NCBI GenBank assembly: GCA_902766825.1 | Contig: CACXFB010000027.1 | Span: 1 to 43,699, forward strand | DNA: 43,699 nt | Direction of reading: 5' to 3' | From: an uncultured Lachnospiraceae bacterium | GTDB taxonomy: Bacteria; Bacillota; Clostridia; Lachnospirales; Lachnospiraceae | Part shown: in pieces, positions 8,130 through 17,416 of the stretch | Position numbering within the stretch: position 1 is the stretch's first letter | Layout of the letters: every line of letters starts with the position of its first letter | Program-made: the position numbers and the translations under genes | Notes under the pieces: generated by a model | The model's input: the letters and a program-made list of their open reading frames with translations, nothing else | Told to the model about the DNA's origin: nothing | Databases searched by the model: none

Positions 8130-9599
8130 TTACAGATTGGTATAGCCCATCAGGTAATCATCTACTTCTCTTGCACAAGCTTTCCCCTCTGCGATTGCCC
8201 ATACAACCAATGACTGGCCTTTACGCATATCACCTGCAGTAAATATTCCATCAACGTTGGTCTGATATGAACCTTCTGCTTTTGTAAGTACTGTTCCCCT
8301 AGGTCCAAGTGGTGTTTTTGCGTTCTTTGGAAGATAATCCTGTGCGCCTACAAAGCCTGCTGCAATTAACAAAAGGTCGCAAGGATAGGTCTTTTCGCTT
8401 CCTTTTACTTCTGTTAACTTTCCATTTTCAAAATGAACTTTTACAGTAACTATCTCTTTGATTGCGCCGTTAACAGACTTAACTTCCTTTACTGTCGTCT
8501 CAAATACTCTTGGATCTTCACCGTACTTTTCAATTGCCTCTTCATGACCATAATCGGTACGAAGTGTTTTTGGCCACTGTGGCCAAGGATTGTTGGCCGC
8601 TCTTTCTACAGGTGGCTTTGGCATCATCTCAAGTGCTGTTACGCTCTTTGCACCAAGACGAACTGATGTTGCGATACAGTCATTTCCCGTATCTCCACCA
8701 CCGACAATAACTACATTTTTATTTTTAACCAAAGGTGCTACCTTCTTATCTAATGTGTTGCCAAGAAGATTCTTTGTTACGTCTGTTAAGAAATCAACCG
8801 CAAAGTAAATTCCCTTTGTTCCTTCAATGCCTTTTGCATTAAGCTTTCTTGGTTCCTTAGCACCGCAGCACATTACGATAGCATCAAACTCTTTTTTCAA
8901 TTCATCGATTGTTATATCGCGTCCTACATCAACGCCTGTCTTGAAAGTTACTCCTTCAGCTTCCATAAGCTTTCTTCTTCTGAGAATAACTTTTTTGTCA
9001 ATCTTCATGTTAGGAATACCATACATCAGCAATCCTCCGATACTGTCTTCTCTTTCAAAGACAGTAACAAGATGACCTCTCTTATTTAAGGTATCTGCAG
9101 CGCTCATTCCTGAAGGGCCGCTTCCTATAACAGCAACCTTTTTTCCGCTTCTGCATGAAGGCTTTACAGGCTTAATCCAGCCATTTTCAAATGCTGTCTC
9201 GATAACGTATCTTTCGTTATCGTGTACTGTAACACTTTGCCCGTTTTGTCCGTTAATACAGGCTTTCTCACAAAGTGCAGGACAAACCCTTCCCGTAAAT
9301 TCCGGGAAAGGATTAGTCTTTAATAATCTTGATAATGCGTGTTTTTCCTGTCCGTTATATATTGCATCATTCCACTCAGGAATAAGGTTATGCAAAGGAC
9401 ATCCTACTACCATTCCACTGAGATTCATTGCTGACTGGCAGAATGGAACACCGCAGTCCATACATCTTGCTGCCTGACATTTTCTCTCTTTTGAATCATT
9501 TATTATATAAAATTCCGAAAAATTCTTAATACGCTCTGAAGGTGCTATTTTGGCATTTTCTTTTCGGTCATATTCTAAAAAGCCACCGGTCTTACCCAT
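8130..9599 (-). CDS. gltD: Glutamate synthase (NADPH) small subunit
   Basis: Supplies electrons from NAD(P)H through FAD and iron-sulfur clusters to GltB for glutamate formation from glutamine and 2-oxoglutarate. The N-terminal cysteine-rich domain shows CMDCGVPFC, GCPLHN and CPALCEKAC, which bind two [4Fe-4S] clusters. The FAD Rossmann motif is VIGSGPSGMSAA and the NADPH motif VIVGGGDTGNDC. A GTG at 9608 is in frame, but AAGGAG is placed eight bases before the ATG at 9599 (MGKTGGFLEYDR, the usual family start), so 9599 is chosen. The ribosome binding site overlaps the gltB stop, which shows tight coupling. At about 489 residues the length is normal. Confidence 0.95.
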   Translation of the reverse strand: MGKTGGFLEYDRKENAKIAPSERIKNFSEFYIINDSKERKCQAARCMDCGVPFCQSAMNLSGMVVGCPLHNLIPEWNDAIYNGQEKHALSRLLKTNPFPEFTGRVCPALCEKACINGQNGQSVTVHDNERYVIETAFENGWIKPVKPSCRSGKKVAVIGSGPSGMSAADTLNKRGHLVTVFEREDSIGGLLMYGIPNMKIDKKVILRRRKLMEAEGVTFKTGVDVGRDITIDELKKEFDAIVMCCGAKEPRKLNAKGIEGTKGIYFAVDFLTDVTKNLLGNTLDKKVAPLVKNKNVVIVGGGDTGNDCIATSVRLGAKSVTALEMMPKPPVERAANNPWPQWPKTLRTDYGHEEAIEKYGEDPRVFETTVKEVKSVNGAIKEIVTVKVHFENGKLTEVKGSEKTYPCDLLLIAAGFVGAQDYLPKNAKTPLGPRGTVLTKAEGSYQTNVDGIFTAGDMRKGQSLVVWAIAEGKACAREVDDYLMGYTNL

Positions 9600-9612
9600 T
9601 TTTCTCACTCCT

Positions 9613-12600
9613 TTACTCTGTTACCTTTTTAAATGCTTCATAAACTGATGTTTCTGCGTCCATACCAAGTTCCTCAAAGTGAGAAATTGCAGTAAGCATC
9701 TTCTGATAATCATTTGGAATTACTTTCTTAAAGTCAGGAAGATATAAATCAAAGTTATCAAGCACTTCCTTACCAAACTGCGAACCGGTCTGTTCTACAT
9801 AGTCTGTCAAAATGCTCTTTAATTCATTTATATCATACTCACCGGTAACCTCTGTAAATGAAACCATATCTTTATTCATTCTAAGATAAAGTGTATGTTC
9901 CCTGTCAAGTACGTAAGCAATACCACCGCTCATTCCGGCTGCAAAATTCTTACCTGTCATACCAAGAATTACAGCGCGTCCGCCTGTCATATATTCAAGT
10001 CCGTGATCTCCACAGCCTTCTGCTACAGCTGTTGCACCTGAATTTCTTACACAGAAACGCTCACCTGCAATACCGTTGATATAAGCTTTTCCTGAAGTTG
10101 CACCATATAATGCCACGTTACCGATAATAATATTATCATGGGCCTTATATCCTGCATTTTTTGCAGGTGTAACTATAAGCTTTCCACCTGAAAGTCCTTT
10201 TCCGAATCCGTCGTTTGCATCACCGTAAAGTCTGAGTGTAAGTCCCTTTGGAATATATGCACCAAATGACTGTCCGGCTCCACCGTTAGCAACTACGGTA
10301 ACTGTATCATCTTTAAGTGTGTCATCATAATCAGCTGTGATTCGTGAACCTAAAAGTGTACCAAAGCTACGGTCTGTACTTGAAATATCAACATTAATAG
10401 TCTGTGGTTTCTTACCTTTTTCCTTCATGTATTCAGGTATTAATACCTTAGAATCAAGTGTATTCTTAAGACCGAAATCATAAGCATCCTTTTCAATAAA
10501 ATGAGTATTTAACTCGTTCTTTGCATCAATGTCACTGTTTAAAATCTTTGACAAATCTGCAAGAGCTGCTCTGTCGAGTCTGCCCTTTTGTCTTGTAGCA
10601 AGACAATCTGTACGTCCAACCATCTCGTCTACAGTTCTAAATCCCATAACACTCATGATTTCTCTTAACTGTCTTGCAACAAATTTCATGAAATTCATGA
10701 CATGCTCAGGCTTACCTGCAAAACGTTTTCTAAGCTCTTCATTCTGAGTAGCTATACCTACTGGACAAGTATCTTTTGAACATACTCTCATCATCATACA
10801 TCCAAGAGAAACCAATGGAGCTGTTGCAAATCCGAACTCTTCTGCACCTAACAATGCAGCTATTGCAACGTCACGTCCTGTCATAAGTTTTCCGTCAGTC
10901 TCCAATACAACGTGTGATCTGAGACCATTTTCAACAAGGCAGCGATGTGCTTCGCTAAGACCAAGCTCCCATGGAAGACCTGCATGATGAACTGAAGATG
11001 AAGGTGCTGCTCCTGTTCCTCCGTCATATCCTGAAATAAGTATTGCGCCTGCACCTGCTTTTGCAACACCTGATGCAATTGTTCCTACACCTGCTTCAGA
11101 AACAAGCTTTACTGAAATTCTTGCATTGTCATTAGCATTTTTCAAATCATAAATGAGCTGTGCAAGGTCCTCAATAGAGTAAATGTCATGATGTGGTGGA
11201 GGTGAAATAAGTGCTACACCCGGTGTTGAAAATCTTGTCTTTGCAACCCAAGGGTATACCTTTTTGCCAGGAAGATGTCCTCCCTCACCAGGCTTTGCAC
11301 CCTGTGCCATTTTTATCTGAATCTCTTTTGCACTTAAAAGATATCTTGATGTTACACCAAATCTTCCTGATGCAACCTGTTTAACCGCACTGTTTCTTTC
11401 CGTTCCGAATCTGTCTGTAGACTCGCCACCCTCACCTGTGTTAGAACGACCGCCAAGACGGTTCATTGCTATTGCAAGTGCTTCGTGTGCTTCCTTAGAT
11501 AATGAACCATATGACATGGCTCCTGTCTGGAAACGCTTAACTATCTCGTCTTCGCTCTCGACCTCATCTAAAGGAACAGGTTCTTTAGCAGGTATAAATT
11601 CTAAAAGTGCTCTAAGAGTATGTGGTCTGTTCTCATCATCGACCATCTGTGCATACTCTTTGAACAGATCATAGTTACCTTCTCTTACGGCACGCTGAAG
11701 AGTAACTATTGTCTTAGGAGTATACATGTGATCTTCTTTGTCATCACCGCTTCTGAGTCCATGGAATCCGATAGAATCAAGTGTAGAATCTACAGGCAAT
11801 CCTAATGGATCAAATGCTTTGTTATGACGTATCTCAACATCCTGTGCTATCTCACGAATGCCAATTCCACCGGCACGGCTTACGGTTCCGGTAAAATATG
11901 CATCTATAACTTCTTTGCTTAATCCGATAGCCTCAAAAATTCTTGCAGACTGATATGACTGTAAAGTTGAGATTCCCATCTTTGCCGCAATCTTTACAAC
12001 ACCGTTTAACAGTGCTTTATTATAGTCGCCGATTGCAGTATGGTAATCTTTATCTATCATTCCGATATCAATCATTTCTGCTATGCATTCATGTGCAAGA
12101 TATGGATTAATTGCACGTACACCATATCCTAAAAGACATGCAATCTGATGAACATCTCTTGGCTCACCGCTCTCAAGGATTAATGAAACAGCTGTTCTCT
12201 TCTTAGTGCGTACCAGATGCTGTTCAACAGATGAAACAGCTAAGAGTGAAGGAATCGGCATATGGTTTTCATCCACTCCTCTGTCTGAAAGTGTAATTAT
12301 ATTTGCACCATCTGAAATAGCTCTGTCAACAGCAATGTTTAACTGGTCAAGTGCTCTTGTTAATGGTGTGTTTTTGTAATATAAAAGTGAAACCTTTGCA
12401 GTATGGAAGCCTTCCATATCAAGTGCTTCTATCTTCATCAGGTCAACACCTGTAAGTATCGGATTATTTATCTCAAGCACACGGCAGTTATCGCCCTTAG
12501 CCTGTAATAAATCTCCGTCAGAACCTATATAAACTGTTGTATCAGTAACAATCTTTTCTCTTAATGAATCGATTGGTGGGTTAGTTACCTGCGCAAACAA

Positions 12601-14160
12601 TTGCATAAAGTAACAAAACAGTGGCTGGTGATGTGAAGAAAGCATTGCAAGCGGAACATCATTTCCCATCGAAACTGTAGGCTCAACTGCATTCATCGCC
12701 ATAGGTAAAATCTGATTCTTTATATCTTCATATGAATATCCGAATACTTTATACAATCTGTCACGGACATCCTGCTCATGTGTAGGAATTTTCTTATTCG
12801 GAATATTTAATTCATTAAGATGAAGAAGATATCTGTCAAGCCATTCTCCGTATGGATGTGCTTTTGCATATCTTTCCTTACACTGCGCATCTGTTAAAAT
12901 TGTTCCTGCCTTTGTATCTACTATAAGCATTCTTCCCGGAGACAGTCTTGACTTTTTAACAATAGTCTCTTCAGGTATATCAAGAACACCTACTTCTGAT
13001 GATAAAATGAGTCTGTTGTCCTTGGTTACATAGTATCTGCTTGGACGAAGACCATTTCTGTCAAGAGTAGCTCCAAAAAGCTCTCCGTCTGTGAAAAGAA
13101 TAGCCGCAGGACCGTCCCATGGTTCCATCATGGTTGCATAATAGTGATAAAAATCCTTGCGCTCTTTGCTCATGGCATCATCATGCTTCCATGGCTCAGG
13201 GATTGTTAACATCATTGCCAATGGAAGTTCCATGCCGTTCATATACAAAAATTCGAGTGTATTATCAAGCATTGCTGAATCAGAACCTGATGAAGCAATA
13301 ACAGGATATACCTTCTTTAAATCATCTGTTAATACCGCACCTGACATTGTCTCCTCACGGGCAAGCATACGGTCTGCATTACCACGAATGGTATTAATCT
13401 CACCATTGTGAGCAATCATTCTGTATGGATGTGCACGCTGCCATGAAGGTGTAGTATTAGTAGAAAATCTAGAGTGAACCAAAGCTATTGCTGTCTTATA
13501 ATCTTCAGACATAAGGTCTTCGTAGAAGTTTCTTAACTGTCCTACTAAAAACATACCTTTGTATACAATAGTTCTTGAAGAAAGTGAACAAATGTATGTA
13601 TCCTCTGAACTTTGCTCATACTCTCTTCTTACGCAGAAAAGTCTTCTGTCAAAAGGAAGTCCCTTTTCAACATCGTCCGGTCTTTTAAGGAAACATTGTG
13701 AAATGTAAGGCATACAGTCAAGCGCAACCTTACCAAGAAGTTCAGGATGTGTAGTAACATCACGCCATCCGATAACTTCTATTCCTTCTTTTTTAGCAAT
13801 AACTTCAAGCATTCTCATTGCAAAACGGCGTTTAATATCATCACGTGGGAAGAAGAACATACCGATACCGTAATCTCCTTCTTCGCCTAATTCCATACCG
13901 TTCTTCTTAGCAATTTTCTTAAAAAAGTTATGTGAAATCTGAGTCAGAATACCAACTCCGTCACCTACTTTACCGGTAGCATCTTTTCCGGCACGATGTT
14001 CAAGTTTCTCAACGATGCTTAATGCATCGTCGAGAACTCTGTGATTTTTTTTTCCATCAATATTTACTACTGCTCCAATACCGCAGGCATCATGCTCATT
14101 TTTCCACCAGTCGGCATTATACATCGGATTTTTACTTAAATTTTCATCACTATTATTCAT
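9613..14160 (-). CDS. gltB: Glutamate synthase large subunit
   Basis: A 1515-residue ferredoxin/NADPH-type glutamate synthase large subunit. The class II glutamine amidotransferase domain starts at Cys26 (HDACGIGAV) after a 25-residue propeptide that is normally cleaved to free the cysteine. The central and FMN-binding domains follow, with GEGGESTDRFGT and KPGEGGHLPGKKV. The 3Fe-4S cysteines lie in CMMMRVCSKDTC. The C-terminal beta-helix domain has GAGQSFGAYIPKG and repeated Gly-rich turns. The gene is 29 bp after glnN and 13 bp before gltD, completing a GS-GOGAT operon. The ribosome binding site (GGTGAT) is weak. Confidence 0.96.
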   Translation of the reverse strand: MNNSDENLSKNPMYNADWWKNEHDACGIGAVVNIDGKKNHRVLDDALSIVEKLEHRAGKDATGKVGDGVGILTQISHNFFKKIAKKNGMELGEEGDYGIGMFFFPRDDIKRRFAMRMLEVIAKKEGIEVIGWRDVTTHPELLGKVALDCMPYISQCFLKRPDDVEKGLPFDRRLFCVRREYEQSSEDTYICSLSSRTIVYKGMFLVGQLRNFYEDLMSEDYKTAIALVHSRFSTNTTPSWQRAHPYRMIAHNGEINTIRGNADRMLAREETMSGAVLTDDLKKVYPVIASSGSDSAMLDNTLEFLYMNGMELPLAMMLTIPEPWKHDDAMSKERKDFYHYYATMMEPWDGPAAILFTDGELFGATLDRNGLRPSRYYVTKDNRLILSSEVGVLDIPEETIVKKSRLSPGRMLIVDTKAGTILTDAQCKERYAKAHPYGEWLDRYLLHLNELNIPNKKIPTHEQDVRDRLYKVFGYSYEDIKNQILPMAMNAVEPTVSMGNDVPLAMLSSHHQPLFCYFMQLFAQVTNPPIDSLREKIVTDTTVYIGSDGDLLQAKGDNCRVLEINNPILTGVDLMKIEALDMEGFHTAKVSLLYYKNTPLTRALDQLNIAVDRAISDGANIITLSDRGVDENHMPIPSLLAVSSVEQHLVRTKKRTAVSLILESGEPRDVHQIACLLGYGVRAINPYLAHECIAEMIDIGMIDKDYHTAIGDYNKALLNGVVKIAAKMGISTLQSYQSARIFEAIGLSKEVIDAYFTGTVSRAGGIGIREIAQDVEIRHNKAFDPLGLPVDSTLDSIGFHGLRSGDDKEDHMYTPKTIVTLQRAVREGNYDLFKEYAQMVDDENRPHTLRALLEFIPAKEPVPLDEVESEDEIVKRFQTGAMSYGSLSKEAHEALAIAMNRLGGRSNTGEGGESTDRFGTERNSAVKQVASGRFGVTSRYLLSAKEIQIKMAQGAKPGEGGHLPGKKVYPWVAKTRFSTPGVALISPPPHHDIYSIEDLAQLIYDLKNANDNARISVKLVSEAGVGTIASGVAKAGAGAILISGYDGGTGAAPSSSVHHAGLPWELGLSEAHRCLVENGLRSHVVLETDGKLMTGRDVAIAALLGAEEFGFATAPLVSLGCMMMRVCSKDTCPVGIATQNEELRKRFAGKPEHVMNFMKFVARQLREIMSVMGFRTVDEMVGRTDCLATRQKGRLDRAALADLSKILNSDIDAKNELNTHFIEKDAYDFGLKNTLDSKVLIPEYMKEKGKKPQTINVDISSTDRSFGTLLGSRITADYDDTLKDDTVTVVANGGAGQSFGAYIPKGLTLRLYGDANDGFGKGLSGGKLIVTPAKNAGYKAHDNIIIGNVALYGATSGKAYINGIAGERFCVRNSGATAVAEGCGDHGLEYMTGGRAVILGMTGKNFAAGMSGGIAYVLDREHTLYLRMNKDMVSFTEVTGEYDINELKSILTDYVEQTGSQFGKEVLDNFDLYLPDFKKVIPNDYQKMLTAISHFEELGMDAETSVYEAFKKVTE

Positions 14161-14189
14161 TTAATCACCATCTTTTCTTTTCTTTTAAC

Positions 14190-16298
14190 TTATCTTAATG
14201 AGAAGAGGAGCTGACCATATGTTGGGTAGCTTAAATATTCATCAGGTATTACAGCCTCTGCCTCATCTGCATACTTACGAAGTTCATCCATCTGGCTAAG
14301 TACGTTACTCTCATAGAATTTTGCCTTTTTCTGTGGATCTGTTATTGTCTCAGCTTCGATTGTCTTCTCATTTAATACTGAAAGCTCTTTTGCAATTGAC
14401 GATGAAGCATCATCAAGTGTTCTGAGTATTCCCTGTTCCAAAGTTGCCTTAGCATCAGGAAGAGCTTCCTTCTTGCTTATAATCTCATTAGTCAGATCAT
14501 TTTCATAAGCTAAAATGCCGGATGTTAAATCTTTTCTGACCATCTCCTGCATTGTCAGTGACTCAATATGAATTGACTTTGAATAGTTCTCAAGTTGTAT
14601 CTCATAACGGGATTCAATCTCTTCTTTTGTGAAAATGTTATGTGATGTGAACAACTCAATTGACTTATCAGAAATCCATTCAACCATTGCATCAGGAAGT
14701 GACTTAAGATTTGGAAGTCCTCTTCTTGCTGCTTCTTCAATCCATTCATCTGTATATCCGTTACCATCAAAGAGAACTCTCTTGTGCTTAATAAGTGTTT
14801 CCTTCAAAAGTTCTGTGAGCTTATTATGTAACTCATCTTCTGAAAGTCCTTCAAGAATTGCACTCATACGTGAGAACATTTCAGCAACAGCTGTATTTAA
14901 AACGATGTTTGCATTAGCAACTGATACTGCTGAACCAGGCATACGGAATTCGAATTTGTTACCTGTAAATGCAAATGGTGATGTACGGTTTCTGTCTGTA
15001 TTATCTTTTGTGATATGTGGAAGAACCTGTGCTCCCATCTCCATCTTAATCTTTGCGCCTCTCTCAAATACTGTTCCCTGCTCAATGCTCTCAAGCACAC
15101 GAGTAAGCTCATCACCAACAAAGATTGATATAACTGCAGGTGGTGCCTCATTTGCTCCAAGTCTGTGATCGTTACCTGCAGAAGCAACAGAAAGACGAAG
15201 CTGTGGAGCATACTCATCAACAGATGCGATAACTGCGATAAGTGTTACAAGGAAAGGAATGTTGTCATCAGGATTCTTGCCTGGATCTAAGAGGTTGATT
15301 CCTGTATCTGTACAGATCGACCAGTTGTTGTGCTTTCCTGAACCATTAATTCCTTCAAATGGCTTCTCATGAAGGAGACATGCATATCCATGCTTGTCAG
15401 CTACCTTTTTCATAACCTCCATAGTAAGCTGGTTATGGTCTACAGCAATGTTGGCTGTTTCAAATACAGGTGCCATCTCGTGCTGTGCAGGTGCTACTTC
15501 GTTATGCTTTGTCTTTGCAGGTATTCCAAGTTTCCAAAGTTCTTCATCAAGATCATGCATGAATGCTGATACCTTTGGCTTAATTACTCCAAAGTAATGA
15601 TCTTCCATCTCCTGTCCTTTTGTTGCAGGTGCACCAATAAGTGTACGTCCTGTAAACAAAAGATCTTTTCTGTGCATGTAATCTTCTTTATCAATAAGGA
15701 AATATTCCTGCTCTGATCCGATTGTTGTATTTACTCTTGATACATCCTTGTATCCAAGAATGTTCATTATCTTTACTGCTTCTTTTGAAAGTGCTTCCAT
15801 AGAACGAAGCAGTGGAGTCTTTTTATCAAGTGCCTCTCCTCCGTACGAGCAGAATGCTGTTGGTATATATAAAGAACCATCCTTTATAAATGCCGGAGAT
15901 GATGGATCCCATGCTGTGTATCCTCTTGCCTCAAATGTTGCTCTAAGACCTCCTGATGGGAAGCTTGATGCATCTGGCTCACCTTTAACAAGTTCTTTTC
16001 CTGAGAATTCCATTATTATGCTTCCGTCACCCTCAGGAGATATAAAGCTGTCATGCTTTTCTGCTGTAAGTCCTGTCATAGGCTGGAACCAATGTGTATA
16101 ATGTGTTGCACCATTTTCAATTGCCCATTCCTTCATTACTGCAGCAACTGTGTTAGCCACATCAATCTCAAGGTGTGTTCCGTTAACTATTGTCTTATGT
16201 ACAGCCTTGTAAACATCTTTAGGCAGACGTTCACGCATCACCTTATCGCCAAAAACCAAACTTCCGTATTCCTCCGGTAATCTTTTTGCTTCCATCAT
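14190..16298 (-). CDS. glnN: Glutamine synthetase type III
   Basis: Makes glutamine from glutamate, ammonium and ATP. The 702-residue length and the motifs GSEQEYFLIDKEDY, KHNEVAPAQHEMAPVFE, NGSGKHNNWS and NRTSPFAFTGNKFEFR fit the type III (GlnN) family common in Bacteroides and Clostridia, not the 450-residue type I enzyme. Two ATG codons stand in tandem; GGAGG lies eight bases before the first. It is the first gene of the operon with gltB and gltD, preceded by its own promoter and a leader terminator that points to attenuation control. Confidence 0.95.
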   Translation of the reverse strand: MMEAKRLPEEYGSLVFGDKVMRERLPKDVYKAVHKTIVNGTHLEIDVANTVAAVMKEWAIENGATHYTHWFQPMTGLTAEKHDSFISPEGDGSIIMEFSGKELVKGEPDASSFPSGGLRATFEARGYTAWDPSSPAFIKDGSLYIPTAFCSYGGEALDKKTPLLRSMEALSKEAVKIMNILGYKDVSRVNTTIGSEQEYFLIDKEDYMHRKDLLFTGRTLIGAPATKGQEMEDHYFGVIKPKVSAFMHDLDEELWKLGIPAKTKHNEVAPAQHEMAPVFETANIAVDHNQLTMEVMKKVADKHGYACLLHEKPFEGINGSGKHNNWSICTDTGINLLDPGKNPDDNIPFLVTLIAVIASVDEYAPQLRLSVASAGNDHRLGANEAPPAVISIFVGDELTRVLESIEQGTVFERGAKIKMEMGAQVLPHITKDNTDRNRTSPFAFTGNKFEFRMPGSAVSVANANIVLNTAVAEMFSRMSAILEGLSEDELHNKLTELLKETLIKHKRVLFDGNGYTDEWIEEAARRGLPNLKSLPDAMVEWISDKSIELFTSHNIFTKEEIESRYEIQLENYSKSIHIESLTMQEMVRKDLTSGILAYENDLTNEIISKKEALPDAKATLEQGILRTLDDASSSIAKELSVLNEKTIEAETITDPQKKAKFYESNVLSQMDELRKYADEAEAVIPDEYLSYPTYGQLLFSLR

Positions 16299-16334
16299 AG
16301 TTCTTTCCTCCGTTCAGATTGCTAATTTTTTTAT

Positions 16335-16380
16335 AAAAAAAAACAAAGGCATCCCAGAGAAATTCTCTGAGACGCCTTTG
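16335..16380 (-). terminator. Leader terminator/attenuator of glnN
   Basis: On the minus strand a 17-bp uninterrupted stem (16380-16364 with 16360-16344, two G-U pairs) with a three-base loop is followed by nine T. It starts only about six bases after the predicted transcription start and ends about 45 bases before the glnN ATG, so it would stop nearly every transcript unless counteracted. It could instead serve as a 5' stabilising hairpin. The loop is not the hexaloop expected for an ANTAR-protein target. Confidence 0.75.
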
Positions 16381-16393
16381 CCTCGATGTGTCC

Positions 16394-16422
16394 ACAATAG
16401 CACATTGATTTTTTCTTGTCAA
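16394..16422 (-). promoter_or_regulatory. Promoter of the glnN-gltB-gltD operon
   Basis: TTGACA (16422-16417), a 17-base spacer and TATTGT (16399-16394) on the minus strand. The predicted start is near 16387, just ahead of the leader terminator. Confidence 0.65.
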
Positions 16423-16474
16423 CAAGTTTTTTAAAAAATTTCAACAGCCACATTTATTATCTACTTAGATCTAA

Positions 16475-16609
16475 TCTAGCAGCACCCTCAGCACCGGCAT
16501 TATTCCTCGCTCACACGTCGCCTTGTCATCAGTGCTTTGCACTTACTTATCCGAGGCTTCCTGTCGTTCGTGAGGGATAACGCTGGTACTGAGGGTGCTG
16601 TTAGATTGG
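16475..16609. repeat. Palindromic element, copy A
   Basis: The ends are long imperfect inverted repeats. AATCTAGCAGCACCCTCAGC at 16475 continues for about 45 bases and matches the reverse complement of 16567-16609 (AATCTAACAGCACCCTCAGT onward) with a few differences. A related element occurs at 19115-19345, with similar ends and the shared inner block ATCCGAGGCTTCCT. No gene is inside. It lies between the SUKH immunity gene and the glnN promoter. Confidence 0.75.
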
Positions 16610-16659
16610 TTATAATTAACAATTCTAGTATTAGATATGTTTTACGAAAGCATATAAAA

Positions 16660-16684
16660 CCAGTATATTTTTTATGTCTACTGG
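16660..16684 (-). terminator. Weak terminator after the SUKH gene
   Basis: CCAGTA and TACTGG form a 6-bp stem with a 13-base loop, followed on the minus strand by TTTTATA. It lies 17 bp after the stop codon. The short stem makes it doubtful. Confidence 0.35.
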
Positions 16685-16700
16685 CTAAACATCCATTTAA

Positions 16701-17093
16701 TTAGATTTTATTTTTTTTCAGTTTAGTTTCAAATTCATACATACTATCATATAAAATTAATATTCCTTCTTCTGGATTTTCTAATGCTAATTCATAATTC
16801 CAATATATTATTGATGGTTCTTTCATATTCTCTTTATAATACAAACAAATATAATCCTCCTCATCTGTCTCTGCAATTGGAATTATATCATACCCAAAAA
16901 AATCATAAAATTCTTTCAAAATATCATCAATTTCCGTAGAAGTTAAAAATCTTCTTATACAAAACACATCACTTCCTACATAGATTTCAATTTTATTACC
17001 GATTTCTCTAAAATTAGATTGATATAATCGCTTGTATTCTTCTGGAAATTTTATATTTTGCATTTTCTCAATGCTTTTCAGACTATACATCAT
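16701..17093 (-). CDS. SMI1/KNR4 (SUKH) family immunity-type protein
   Basis: 130 residues. The N-terminal segment FPEEYKRLYQSNF, the central IPIAETDEEDYICLYY and the late ENPEEGILILYDSMYEF follow the pattern of SUKH (SMI1/KNR4) proteins, a large immunity superfamily of polymorphic toxin systems. GGAGG lies six bases before the first of two tandem ATG codons. No cognate toxin gene remains; a possible toxin tail overlaps its start codon. It is the last gene of the immunity array and markedly AT-rich compared with the RHS core. Confidence 0.75.
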   Translation of the reverse strand: MMYSLKSIEKMQNIKFPEEYKRLYQSNFREIGNKIEIYVGSDVFCIRRFLTSTEIDDILKEFYDFFGYDIIPIAETDEEDYICLYYKENMKEPSIIYWNYELALENPEEGILILYDSMYEFETKLKKNKI

Positions 17094-17165
17094 TTACTAC
17101 CTCCATAATATGGAAATCGAGAATTTCTATTAGTTTTTCCCGCCTTAGTGGTGCTAAGGTATTGA
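17090..17165 (-). pseudogene. Probable remnant of a lost toxin C-terminus
   Basis: After the stop of the colicin-type immunity gene one minus-strand frame runs open as CQYLSTTKAGKTNRNS then RFPYYGGSK and ends in a TGA that overlaps the start of the SUKH gene (ATGATG). That is the geometry of a toxin followed by its immunity gene. It has no start codon of its own. The stretch is short, so chance cannot be excluded. Confidence 0.35.
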
Positions 17166-17168
17166 CAA

Positions 17169-17366
17169 TCATAAAATGATCGGCTTGTATGCTAATGCTT
17201 TGTCAACTACTTCCTCTGGTGTATTCTCTTCATAAAAGATATAGTTTGTCACTTCAGGGTCTATAACATTTTTCTCAAGTATATCTATCATATTATCTAC
17301 TTCTTCTTCAGTACCTTCACATTTCATGATTTTTTCGACCAATTCAATTAATTCTTCTCTGCTCAT
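17169..17366 (-). CDS. Colicin/pyocin-type DNase immunity protein (orphan)
   Basis: A 65-residue acidic protein that begins MSREELIELVEKI and contains NYIFYEENTPEEVVDKALAY. The order of elements (an L-rich helix, acidic EEEVD helix, IxYxE, then SPEEIV-like helix) matches the colicin E/pyocin immunity family, small four-helix proteins that block HNH DNase toxins. It is slightly short for the family (about 80-90 residues in colicins). No matching HNH toxin gene lies directly upstream; the preceding cassette has its own Imm30-like partner. Ribosome binding is weak (AGG, eight bases upstream). Confidence 0.7.
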   Translation of the reverse strand: MSREELIELVEKIMKCEGTEEEVDNMIDILEKNVIDPEVTNYIFYEENTPEEVVDKALAYKPIIL

Positions 17367-17380
17367 AATATAAACCTATC

Positions 17381-17416
17381 TCAATTACCAAAATGATATG
17401 CTTTATCTGGATAGTA
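17381..17416 (-). pseudogene. Possible toxin-tail remnant before the colicin-type immunity gene
   Basis: Directly after the Imm30-like stop codon, and in the same frame, the minus strand reads YYPDKAYHFGN then TGA, 14 bases before the next immunity gene. This resembles the end of a toxin whose body was deleted. It is only eleven codons, so the call is tentative. Confidence 0.25.

Noticed and set aside
16335-16380. ANTAR-protein RNA target in the glnN leader
   Set aside because: The hairpin loop is three bases, without the required pair of hexaloops, and no ANTAR gene is in the window.
16243-16425. 60-codon frame overlapping the glnN start
   Set aside because: It begins inside the promoter and runs through the leader terminator; its first codon would lie upstream of the predicted transcript start.
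17143-17159. Small hairpin CCTTAG/CTAAGG as a terminator
   Set aside because: It has no T run on the minus strand and lies inside the proposed toxin-tail remnant just before an immunity gene.
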